From an uncultured Candidatus Saccharibacteria bacterium (lineage in GTDB: Bacteria > Patescibacteria > Saccharimonadia > Saccharimonadales > UBA6022): a stretch of DNA of 5,857 nucleotides. A program made the translations under genes and the position numbers. Shown here one piece after another: positions 1 to 5,842 of this stretch; position 1 is the first letter of the stretch; every line of letters begins with the position of its first letter. The notes under the pieces were generated by a model, which ran no database searches, had not been told where the DNA came from, and saw nothing but the letters and a program-made list of their open reading frames with translations. Location: positions 1-5,857 of the forward strand of contig CAMLGO010000056.1 of the NCBI GenBank assembly GCA_946479665.1, read 5' to 3'.

Positions 1-55
1 TAAGGCTGCTGCTAGTCTACGGATTAGCCTGGCGAACATGCTCCTGATAAGAACA

Positions 56-85
56 TCCTGCTCGCCCCTTCGGGGGTGAGCAGGA
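56..85 (+). other. Stable UUCG-capped hairpin at the left edge
   Basis: A 13-bp stem (56-68 with 73-85) closes on a TTCG tetraloop with a C-G closing pair. One pair (64/77) is G-U when read as plus-strand RNA and becomes an A-C mismatch on the minus strand. The UUCG cap and the wobble pair both suggest that the plus-strand RNA is the functional one, so it may be the 3' end of a gene or structured RNA lying left of the window and converging on der. The downstream sequence has only short T stretches, so a classical intrinsic terminator is not certain. The first 55 bases hold no recognisable gene; a TAA at 1-3 could be a stop codon but nothing proves it. Confidence 0.5.
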
Positions 86-106
86 CACTCACTTTCGTAT
101 ATACTG

Positions 107-154
107 AATAATTAAACTACCTCGCTGTTTTCTCGGCGAGGTAGTTTAATTATT
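107..154 (-). terminator. Terminator hairpin of der, overlapping its stop codon
   Basis: Bases 107-125 and 136-154 form a perfect 19-bp inverted repeat around a 10-base loop. The inner part is GC-rich and the outer part is AT-rich. Read in the der direction, the 3' arm ends in a T/A-rich stretch, so the U-tract is folded into the stem base. The der stop codon (TAA, 155-153) lies in the 5' arm. The symmetric AT-rich base means it could terminate transcription from both sides. Confidence 0.7.
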
Positions 155-1574
155 AGCTTTGATCAGTTTGCTTTTTGGTTGCTTCGGCAGTCTTCTCTTC
201 TTTGTACTTCTTAGTGACAGGAGCGAGGCCTTTAGCGATACGTTCCTTGTTGGCCTTGATTTGCTTCTCGTCACGGAAGCTGAATTTAATTGGCGTACCT
301 GCAAAGTTGTAGGTTTCGCGTAGAAGTCGTTCGAGATAGCGCTTATAGCTCCAGTGGACAAATTTAAGGTTAGAGCCGTAGATAACGAACCATGGCGGCG
401 ATGTGTCGGTCTGAACCATGTAGCGGAGCTTCGGATGAGTGTTCTTGAGTCCGGCTGGGGGGTGCTTTTGAATAGCTTTTTGAAGAAGGTCGTTAAGGAC
501 ACGCGTTTTTGTTTCTTGCTTGCGTCGAGCGTCGATATCAAGTGCGAGATCGAATAGCTTCGTAACGTTCTGGCCAGTAACCGAACTCGTAAAGATGAGT
601 GGTGCCCATGGGGTGAACTTGAAGGTTCGCGCAATAGTCGGTGCTATGGTGTCGCGCGTATAGGCGTCTTTGTCTTCAACGCTGTCCCACTTGCTAACGA
701 CAATAGCCATTCCCTTGCCTGCTTCGTCGATAATACCACCAAGGCGTTGATCAAGCTGAGTGTTGAGTTCGTTGACATCCATAAGGAGGAAACAAACGTC
801 GGCTTCTTCGATTGCCTGAAGCGTACGAAGAACTGAGAATTTCTCAATACCGACTTCTTGCTTGCCGGGTTTGCGCATACCGGCAGTATCGAGGAGTTCG
901 ATATCGCGAGCACCGTAGCGAACGGCTACGCGGTTAACGTCGCGAGTTGTACCGGCGATGTTGGCCACAAGTGCCTGTTGTTTGCCGGCAAGTGCATTAA
1001 AGAGGTTTGATTTGCCGACATTCGGGCGACCGATAAGGGCGACACGAAGAATATCGTCTGGTTGCTCTTCGAATTTGGCAGGAATGTGCTCGACAATTTC
1101 ATCGAGTACATCGATAACGCCTGAGTTGTGCTCTGCCGAGGTGCGAATAACCGAGCTGATACCGAGGCGCTTGAACTCGTCGTTTGGCAGGCTTTCTTTG
1201 AGGTCGGCTTTGTTGAGAATAAGAATGACTGGCTTTTTAGAGCGGAGGGCTTTTTTGGCAACGAACTTATCACGGTCGCTGGTGTATTGGCTGCTATCAA
1301 CGACAACCAATATAACGTCAGCGGCATCGGCTGCTTCAGTAATCTGCTCTTGAATCGAGGCTTCAAATTCGTCGTTTGCATCCTTAAGACCAGCCGTGTC
1401 AACAAGCCAGAAGTTGTGGTGCTTGTGTTCCACGCGGCCAAGAACGTTGTCGCGGGTTGTACCGGCTTCGCGGGCTACAATTGCCTGCTGAGCGCGTACC
1501 ATACGATTAAAAAGCGAACTCTTGCCGACGTTCGCTTGTCCAATAATTGCTACCGTTGGTAATTTAGAGGCCAT
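153..1574 (-). CDS. der: Ribosome biogenesis GTPase Der (EngA)
   Basis: Der is an essential tandem GTPase that acts in the cytoplasm on late assembly of the 50S ribosomal subunit. The 473-residue product has the full family layout. The first G domain has the P-loop GQANVGKS (12-19), DTAG (59-62) and NKAD (121-124). The second has GRPNVGKS (182-189), DTAG (229-232), SKWD (294-297) and a G5-like SSVTGQN (330-336). A KH-like C-terminal domain follows (about 350-437, including THPKLRYMVQ and SPPWFVIYG), then a Lys-rich tail (438-473). The length is normal or slightly long because of this tail. The oddity is SKWD, where most Der proteins have NKWD. The ATG at 1574 begins MASKLPTVAIIG, as expected, but no Shine-Dalgarno precedes it; an extended -10 promoter sits immediately upstream. 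The gene stands alone, apparently divergent from a small plus-strand gene. Identification is secure. Confidence 0.97.
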   Translation of the reverse strand: MASKLPTVAIIGQANVGKSSLFNRMVRAQQAIVAREAGTTRDNVLGRVEHKHHNFWLVDTAGLKDANDEFEASIQEQITEAADAADVILVVVDSSQYTSDRDKFVAKKALRSKKPVILILNKADLKESLPNDEFKRLGISSVIRTSAEHNSGVIDVLDEIVEHIPAKFEEQPDDILRVALIGRPNVGKSNLFNALAGKQQALVANIAGTTRDVNRVAVRYGARDIELLDTAGMRKPGKQEVGIEKFSVLRTLQAIEEADVCFLLMDVNELNTQLDQRLGGIIDEAGKGMAIVVSKWDSVEDKDAYTRDTIAPTIARTFKFTPWAPLIFTSSVTGQNVTKLFDLALDIDARRKQETKTRVLNDLLQKAIQKHPPAGLKNTHPKLRYMVQTDTSPPWFVIYGSNLKFVHWSYKRYLERLLRETYNFAGTPIKFSFRDEKQIKANKERIAKGLAPVTKKYKEEKTAEATKKQTDQS

Positions 1575-1585
1575 AACTTTGGTTA

Positions 1586-1594
1586 ATTATAACA
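1586..1594 (-). promoter_or_regulatory. Extended -10 promoter of der
   Basis: On the minus strand, bases 1594-1586 read TGTTATAAT: a perfect TATAAT with the TGn extension that can replace a -35 box. The -35 region around 1614-1609 is weak (TCGCAA). A start about seven bases past the -10 would be near 1579, only about five bases before the der ATG, so the mRNA would have almost no leader. This agrees with the lack of a Shine-Dalgarno. The opposite strand of the same core reads TATAAC (1588-1593) and could serve the divergent small gene, but no -35 supports that. Confidence 0.6.
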
Positions 1595-1641
1595 GAGATA
1601 AGATTAGTTTGCGAGCGTAAGCGTAAAGAAGAACGACTAAC

Positions 1642-1830
1642 ATTGCCAATAAGCAGCTGGAGCTGACACGCTCCGAGGTCAACATCGAAAACCTGACGCA
1701 AACAACGATCACTGTCTACGACAGTGTGCGCGTCGGTGACGGGCTGCATGTTGTGTCGCGTCGGCCAGGATCGGTGGTTGCGACACGCTGCCGAAAAGGT
1801 GACGTGGAGCGGGTTATGATTATGATCTGA
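1642..1830 (+). CDS. Putative small protein, 62 residues, apparent ATT start
   Basis: I do not recognise this protein. After an in-frame TAA at 1624-1626 the plus strand stays open to a TGA at 1828-1830. From ATT at 1642 the product would begin (M)ANKQLELTRSEVNIENL, continue with TVYDSVRVGDGLHVVSRR and end GDVERVMIMI. It looks protein-like: alternating hydrophobic and polar residues suggestive of a small beta-rich fold, several Arg/Lys and Asp/Glu, and a hydrophobic end. The only ATG/GTG/TTG in frame before the last four codons are internal GTGs; the first (1726) would remove almost half of the protein. An A/G-rich but poor Shine-Dalgarno-like stretch lies at 1626-1631. A hairpin with a plus-strand U-run follows 32 bases after the stop, consistent with an independent gene between divergent der and convergent rluB. 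It is too short and oddly started for ordinary gene callers. Chance openness over about 68 codons cannot be excluded. Confidence 0.5.
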   Translation: MANKQLELTRSEVNIENLTQTTITVYDSVRVGDGLHVVSRRPGSVVATRCRKGDVERVMIMI

Positions 1831-1862
1831 CCCAGTCCAGCCCGATGACTGCCCCACGCAAT

Positions 1863-1919
1863 AGCCCCTTGGCTAGAGTAATGATCTTTCTTAGGAAGGA
1901 CAACTCTTGCCAAGGGGCT
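1863..1919. terminator. Terminator hairpin between convergent genes
   Basis: An 11-bp perfect stem (1863-1873 with 1909-1919) continues after one mismatch with five more pairs (AGAGT with ACTCT). The loop can itself pair on the plus strand (CTTTC, TTA, GGAAG; one G-U). On the plus strand the stem is followed by GTTTTCG, a modest U-run, favouring termination of the small plus-strand gene. On the minus strand the stem is followed by ATTGCG, a poorer tail, but its position 19 bases after the rluB stop suggests it ends that operon too. Confidence 0.7.
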
Positions 1920-1938
1920 GTTTTCGTCGGTATATCAC

Positions 1939-2640
1939 CTAGCGCATATCGACGATTTCGTACTCACCCACTGGTATATCACCCAATGAATAATTGCCGA
2001 AATTGGTGCGATGGAGCTTCTTGACCTCGTAGCCAAGTGCGCTAAATGTGCGGCGAATTTGGCGGTTGCGGCCTTCATGCATGGTAACGATCCAGTCTCG
2101 CCTATCTGTTTCTGAGAGTCGTTCCAGGATAAGCTTGCTTGCGCCGTCTTCAAGCTGTACGCCGTAGTCGGCGATCATTTGCTGATGGAGTGGTTCGAGG
2201 TCATGATCGAGCCGAACCTTGTAGATTTTTGTCTTGGCAAACTTAGGATGGGTCATTTTATACGTAAAGTCACCGTCATTCGTGAGAAGTAGCAGTCCCG
2301 AGCTGTCTTTGTCAAGGCGGCCAACCGATTTTAGCGACTGGTATTTTGGTGGAATAAGTTCATAAATTGTCTCACTGTCACCTTGGGCGCGCCGGGAGCA
2401 GACATAGCCGGTCGGTTTGTGGAATGCAAGATAGACAAATGCTGTGTCGGATACGATAGGTTGGCCATTAACAAGCACGGTATCGCTTGCCTGCAGGCGA
2501 CCGCCAAGTGATGCCACTACGTCATTAACAGACACACGGCCACGTTCTATTAATTCATCGGCCTCGCGTCGCGAGACGCCGAGTTGAAGCGCCAAATGTT
2601 TATTGAGTCGTATTGACTCGCTGCTGTCGTTGTTATCCAT
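1939..2640 (-). CDS. rluB: 23S rRNA pseudouridine synthase, RsuA/RluB family
   Basis: The 233-residue product isomerises a uridine in ribosomal RNA to pseudouridine. An N-terminal S4 RNA-binding domain (about 10-57, with SRREADELIERGRVSVND) precedes the RsuA-type catalytic domain. The catalytic motif GRLDKDSSGLLLLTNDGDF puts the nucleophilic aspartate at residue 110. KIYKVRLD (138-145) and EGRNRQIRRTFSALGYEV (189-206) are the other hallmarks of the family. RluB is the best match by general layout, but RsuA, RluE and RluF share these motifs and the exact target base cannot be read from the sequence; RluB would modify the peptidyl transferase region of 23S rRNA. The ATG lies 21 bases after the response regulator stop, behind a weak AGG ribosome site, so it is probably the last gene of the kinase-regulator operon. 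The length is typical for a compact RluB. Confidence 0.9.
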   Translation of the reverse strand: MDNNDSSESIRLNKHLALQLGVSRREADELIERGRVSVNDVVASLGGRLQASDTVLVNGQPIVSDTAFVYLAFHKPTGYVCSRRAQGDSETIYELIPPKYQSLKSVGRLDKDSSGLLLLTNDGDFTYKMTHPKFAKTKIYKVRLDHDLEPLHQQMIADYGVQLEDGASKLILERLSETDRRDWIVTMHEGRNRQIRRTFSALGYEVKKLHRTNFGNYSLGDIPVGEYEIVDMR

Positions 2641-2661
2641 ATCTTGCCTAGTATAACATCA

Positions 2662-3591
2662 CTACTGTGAGGCTGGGCCGAATGGGTTTACTGGTGGCTG
2701 TGGTGCTGGCTGCTGAGGAGCGGCCGCTTGTTGAGGCTGAGCACCGAATGGCGCTGGAGTAGGTGCCGCTGGCTGCTGAGGTTGCTCAAAACTTATAGTC
2801 GGCTCGGCGGTTAATTCCCTGTCGATAAGACTTGCTACGTCCGGACCACTCTGAGCTGGTGCTTCGAGAGGATGAATAATACGCTCGCCTAAATTGGCTG
2901 GACGCTGCGAAGAAAATGGCGCAGTTGGCTGCGGGAGCGTTACTGGCTGCGATGCGGCAGGAGCCGTAGGCTGTACTGTCGGCTGCTGAGGAGCGGGTGC
3001 GGCTTGAGGCTGTGGTGCTGCAAACTGTGGCTGAGCACCAAATGGTGTTGGAGCTGGCGCAGGTGCTGTGACGGCAGGTGCTGTCATCGGCTGGGTTGGC
3101 GTGTTGTAGGTTGGTGCAACAGGTCGTGGCGGCACTGGCACGGATTGTGGCGCACTTGGGCGTGAAATAGCCGACGGTGCTGGCTGAGAGAAGGTTTGTT
3201 GAGCGGTTGGCTGCGAGACAGGCGCATCGCCAAGTACGTCGTGAACGGTGCGTACAACATCTTCGATGCCGACTTGAGACTTGACCAAGTAGCGGTCGGC
3301 ACCAAGCTGTTCGCCGCGAAGGCGCTGATCTTCACTGCTAAGAGCGGTCATCATGATGACACGGATATCTTTTGTTTCTGTTGTTGAACGCAAGATGTCT
3401 AGCATATCGAAGCCGCTGATTTTTGGCATCATGACGTCACTAACGATCAAGCCTGGTTTTTCTTTAATGGCCATCGCGAGCGCTTCTTCGCCGTCACCAG
3501 CCGATACGATATCGTATCCTTCAGCCAATAGGCGTACGCCGTAAATCTCTCGCAGGCTTTTATCGTCTTCTACTAGTAAAATCTTGGTCAT
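2662..3591 (-). CDS. Response regulator: receiver domain with Pro/Gln/Ala-rich tail
   Basis: Residues 1-121 form a complete CheY-like receiver domain: acidic pair D9/D10, phospho-acceptor D52 in SDVMMPKISGFD, switch threonine T82 in MMTALSS, and K104 in YLVKS. No helix-turn-helix or enzymatic output domain follows. Instead about 185 residues are rich in Pro, Gln and Ala and should be disordered. Within them PFGAQPQ occurs at 183-189 and 281-287, with a shorter PFG at 303-305, and a less repetitive island (about 233-262, with ERIIHPLEAP and DVASLIDREL) could form a short helix. The gene lies 55 bases after the histidine kinase stop and 21 bases before rluB, behind a modest AAGAG ribosome site. 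It is presumably phosphorylated by the neighbouring kinase. The output is probably through protein interaction rather than DNA binding, which is inference. The receiver assignment is certain; the role of the tail is unknown. Confidence 0.93.
   Translation of the reverse strand: MTKILLVEDDKSLREIYGVRLLAEGYDIVSAGDGEEALAMAIKEKPGLIVSDVMMPKISGFDMLDILRSTTETKDIRVIMMTALSSEDQRLRGEQLGADRYLVKSQVGIEDVVRTVHDVLGDAPVSQPTAQQTFSQPAPSAISRPSAPQSVPVPPRPVAPTYNTPTQPMTAPAVTAPAPAPTPFGAQPQFAAPQPQAAPAPQQPTVQPTAPAASQPVTLPQPTAPFSSQRPANLGERIIHPLEAPAQSGPDVASLIDRELTAEPTISFEQPQQPAAPTPAPFGAQPQQAAAPQQPAPQPPVNPFGPASQ
2708..3062 (-). repeat. Degenerate duplicated segment in the regulator tail
   Basis: Two stretches about 270 bases apart share order and sequence. 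GGCTGCTGAGGAGCGG is identical at 2708-2723 and 2981-2996, and GGCTGAGCACC is identical at 2735-2745 and 3029-3039; each second block is followed by a diverged AATGG-TTGGAG-like run. In protein they encode the two PFGAQPQ-containing blocks. This looks like an old internal duplication in a low-complexity coding region that has since diverged. Confidence 0.6.
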
Positions 3592-3646
3592 AATTACTCT
3601 TATTGTACTTGGCCGTTGCAGAAAATGCTATAGCCCTTATGGTTTA

Positions 3647-5611
3647 TTATTGGATTTGATTTTGATCCCTGGCTGGAATGGTAACGCTCTGAGGTCGCTG
3701 AGCGACATATTGGGCTGGATTTTGTTCGATATTTGCGAGCGGAGTATTGCTATATTGAGCCGGCTGTGGAGCGGTCGGTACGCTAGCCACTTGCGGGGCC
3801 TGAATGACAGGCTGCGACGGCGCCATTTGTTGAATGGGTTGTTGGGCAAAGACCGGAGGTGTTGCGACGGGTTGCTGCTGGGGAGCCAATTGAGGTTGCG
3901 TGACTACTGGCGTCGTAGCGGGTGCGGCTACTGGCTGCCAGTTGGTTTGGGCGATCGGCTCGATTGCCGGTGCCTGTTCGGTTGCTTTTTCTATGAGAGC
4001 AGTCGCTTCTTCATGGCTGATTCTCGGTACTTCTAGGTAGAACGTACTGCCCTTCTTATACTCACTATCAACCCAGATGCGACCACCCATTGTTTCAGCG
4101 AGGCGACGGCAAAGATAGAGTCCAAGGCCGGTGCCGCCAATCTCGCGCGTGTCACTGTTGTCGACTCGGTAGAACTTTTGAAAAAGATGCGGAATGTCTT
4201 CTGCCGGAATACCAATGCCACTATCATTTATGCTGACAACAACATGTTCGGCGTCGCCCCCGACATCAATAACGACGTCACCGTGGGGCGTGTATTTGAT
4301 AGCGTTCTCGACGAGATTGGCAACGACTTCGCGCAGGTGGTCGTTATCGAGATTGACATAAAACACGGGGGTTAAGCGGCGGGCAGACTGGTCGACATCA
4401 TCGTCAGGCAGCGGCTTATAGAGCATGCGAAGTCCCTTTTCATCGGCCTTTGGACGAAGACCTTGGACGATATCGTGCACATACGAAACAACATCAATCA
4501 CTTTTGGATTATTCGACAGGCGGCCATCTTCGGCCTTGCTGACATCAAGAAGATCTTGGAAGAGCCGGCCGAGATGCTGGGCAGACTCATGGGCCTTGGT
4601 GATAAAGTCACGTGCTTTGTCATCAATTTGCGCGGTGGCAGGATTGAGCGTCAGTCCAAGATAGCCCTCAATCGAGGCTACTGGTGTGCGCATCTCGTGA
4701 CTAGCGGTGCTGATGAATTCGGCCTGTTCGCGTTCTTCGGCTTTTTCCTTCGTAATATCGCGGAAGACGATAATGACACCCGATCCGATTTGTCCAATTG
4801 GTGAGGCAACGAGTGAGATGGAGAGCTTTTTGCCAGACTTTGTTGTTAGCGTCAGGTCGTTGGTTCGTTGCGGCTTATTATCGGCTAGGACGTGCTGGAT
4901 AGGATCGGTCGCCTCTACGAGATCGGCGCCGGCTTTGTCCGATAAATTCAATACCGATTTGTAACTGAGCGTCATGGCATCTTGCTTGTCCCAGCCTAAA
5001 ATACGCTGAGCAGCTGGGTTGATAAGCTGAATGACGCTTTGACTGTCGATGGCGATGACGCCGTCGGCGATGGCGTTAATTACGACCTCTGATTTGCTTG
5101 CTACTTCGCTAAGCTCATTGGCAAGATCGCGATAGGCGCGGTCCTTATCGGACGTGCCTGTCGACTTTTGGTGCCAGATGAGGAAACTTACGAGGAGCGG
5201 TAATTCACCCGCCAGGATGACGGCTACAATTGTTTCGCGACTGATGCTGCCAACCGTGATGTATTGCAGTACAAGGTAGCCATTAACAAGCAGTAGCATC
5301 GGTACGATGCCTTTGGCGCTAAAAATACCAGCAAAGACTGCTACGAGCATCCAAAGAGCTATAAACGGCGAAGTTGTGCCGCCGGTGTTCAGGATAAGTA
5401 GCGATGTTGTCGCAACAAGGAGTCCGTAAATTAAAAGCGCTGTATAAAAGATGTATTTTTTTGGCGACCATAGGTACGAGATAAAACTGACGATAGCCGT
5501 AATGCCGGCGAGGATAGCGGCGGTATCGCTGACGAGTAACGCACTACTGATGCTTTTGACGTCACTTGCAAAGTACGCCCAGAAATAGAGCGCAACGACG
5601 ATCGCACTCAC
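3647..5611 (-). CDS. Membrane PAS-domain sensor histidine kinase with Pro/Gln-rich tail
   Basis: The protein senses an unknown signal, autophosphorylates and should pass phosphate to the regulator encoded next to it. From the GTG at 5611 it has 654 residues. About six hydrophobic helices (1-14, 22-47, 52-75, 80-98, 101-119, 124-146) with only short loops leave no large external sensor domain. A PAS domain follows (about 172-285, with ADGVIAIDS and NPAAQRILGW), then DHp with the H-box STASHEMRTP (phospho-acceptor H305) and a full ATPase domain: N-box NLVENAIKYTP (N436), G1 DSGIGI (463-468), F-box FQKFYR (477-482), G2 GGTGLGL (492-498). Residues 545-654 are a Pro/Gln/Ala-rich tail like that of the regulator. 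The GTG falls inside the first membrane helix and lacks a Shine-Dalgarno. The frame stays open upstream, and an ATC at 5671, seven bases after AGGGGG, would add 20 residues (KPIELTRFWHRRICEATLL plus the initiator) and complete that helix. Hence the true start is probably 5671. Confidence 0.93.
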   Translation of the reverse strand: MSAIVVALYFWAYFASDVKSISSALLVSDTAAILAGITAIVSFISYLWSPKKYIFYTALLIYGLLVATTSLLILNTGGTTSPFIALWMLVAVFAGIFSAKGIVPMLLLVNGYLVLQYITVGSISRETIVAVILAGELPLLVSFLIWHQKSTGTSDKDRAYRDLANELSEVASKSEVVINAIADGVIAIDSQSVIQLINPAAQRILGWDKQDAMTLSYKSVLNLSDKAGADLVEATDPIQHVLADNKPQRTNDLTLTTKSGKKLSISLVASPIGQIGSGVIIVFRDITKEKAEEREQAEFISTASHEMRTPVASIEGYLGLTLNPATAQIDDKARDFITKAHESAQHLGRLFQDLLDVSKAEDGRLSNNPKVIDVVSYVHDIVQGLRPKADEKGLRMLYKPLPDDDVDQSARRLTPVFYVNLDNDHLREVVANLVENAIKYTPHGDVVIDVGGDAEHVVVSINDSGIGIPAEDIPHLFQKFYRVDNSDTREIGGTGLGLYLCRRLAETMGGRIWVDSEYKKGSTFYLEVPRISHEEATALIEKATEQAPAIEPIAQTNWQPVAAPATTPVVTQPQLAPQQQPVATPPVFAQQPIQQMAPSQPVIQAPQVASVPTAPQPAQYSNTPLANIEQNPAQYVAQRPQSVTIPARDQNQIQ

Positions 5612-5678
5612 AAGAAGCGTCGCTTCGCAGATGCGGCGATGCCAGAAACGAGTCAGTTCAATTGGCTTGATGGTCGTG

Positions 5679-5684
5679 CCCCCT
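5679..5684 (-). promoter_or_regulatory. Strong Shine-Dalgarno pointing at an ATC start for the kinase
   Basis: The minus strand reads AGGGGG at 5684-5679, the best ribosome binding site in the window. Seven bases later the kinase frame has ATC (5671-5669). No ATG, GTG or TTG occurs in the kinase frame between the terminator at 5748 and the GTG at 5611, which is 67 bases past this site. An ATT (5662-5660) is also in frame but at 16 bases spacing. Confidence 0.55.
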
Positions 5685-5707
5685 ATTTTTGTATTCTTCT
5701 TGTGGTT

Positions 5708-5736
5708 ATTATGCCGGAAGTCGGGTAATCGTGCAA
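5708..5736 (-). promoter_or_regulatory. Promoter of the kinase-regulator-rluB operon
   Basis: On the minus strand TTGCAC (5736-5731) is followed after exactly 17 bases by CATAAT (5713-5708). The -10 matches five of six consensus bases; the -35 matches only its TTG. The start would be near 5701, giving a leader of about 30 bases that contains the AGGGGG ribosome site. It lies just downstream of a strong terminator, as expected for a new transcription unit. Confidence 0.55.
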
Positions 5737-5747
5737 TGGTGCGACCT

Positions 5748-5785
5748 ATTAAAATAGCCCAGCGGTTAGGCCGAGCTATTTTAAT
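5748..5785 (-). terminator. Terminator of the transcription unit upstream of the kinase
   Basis: Bases 5785-5770 pair with 5763-5748 in a 16-bp stem around a 6-base loop. The outer 11 pairs are perfect and AT-rich, and the inner part pairs fully only as minus-strand RNA, where two positions are G-U; on the plus strand these become A-C mismatches. The 3' arm ends in ATTTTAAT, giving a U-rich base. It insulates the kinase operon from the gene or RNA to its right. Confidence 0.75.
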
Positions 5786-5787
5786 GT

Positions 5788-5842
5788 CTGGAGGGCAATC
5801 ACTTCCCTCTTCACTTCCTAGCTCATGCTAAGAAGTGTCCAG
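5788..5842 (-). other. Structured 3' end of an upstream gene or RNA
   Basis: On the minus strand bases 5837-5812 form an 11-bp hairpin with an ATGA loop and one G-U pair (A-C on the plus strand). Next to it AGGG (5808-5805) can pair with CCCT (5795-5792), and CTGG (5842-5839) with CCAG (5791-5788) could close both into a three-way junction. All three minus-strand reading frames stop within this segment, so a protein gene could also end here (for example QPRRKLDTS then TAG at 5830-5828). I cannot name the upstream gene. Confidence 0.4.

Noticed and set aside
926..1441. 171-codon minus-strand frame, and other long frames within 146-1562
   Set aside because: They overlap der in other frames; der has complete family motifs throughout, so these are shadows.
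1564..1857. 97-codon minus-strand open frame in the der-rluB gap
   Set aside because: Its translation is rich in His, Ser, Arg and Cys without domain-like pattern, it runs into the der start, and the opposite strand frame (1642-1830) is more protein-like.
2646..2657. TATACT on the minus strand upstream of rluB as an internal promoter
   Set aside because: No -35 box at 16-18 bases upstream and no TG extension in the correct position; the 21-base gap fits an operon.
3592..3646. Possible terminator or promoter in the kinase-regulator gap
   Set aside because: Only an 8-base palindrome (GCTATAGC) and imperfect pairing are visible, with no convincing stem or promoter pair.
3584..4036. 150-codon plus-strand frame opposite the kinase tail
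   Set aside because: It is the antisense of the Pro/Gln-rich kinase tail; its Arg/Leu/Gly-rich translation reflects that composition.
5615..5630. Short palindrome GAAGCGACGCTTC before the GTG at 5611 as a regulatory hairpin
   Set aside because: The stem is only six pairs with one loop base and lies inside the likely coding extension of the kinase.
5631..5831. 66-codon plus-strand frame at the right edge
   Set aside because: It runs across the kinase promoter, ribosome site and terminator hairpin and shows no protein family features.
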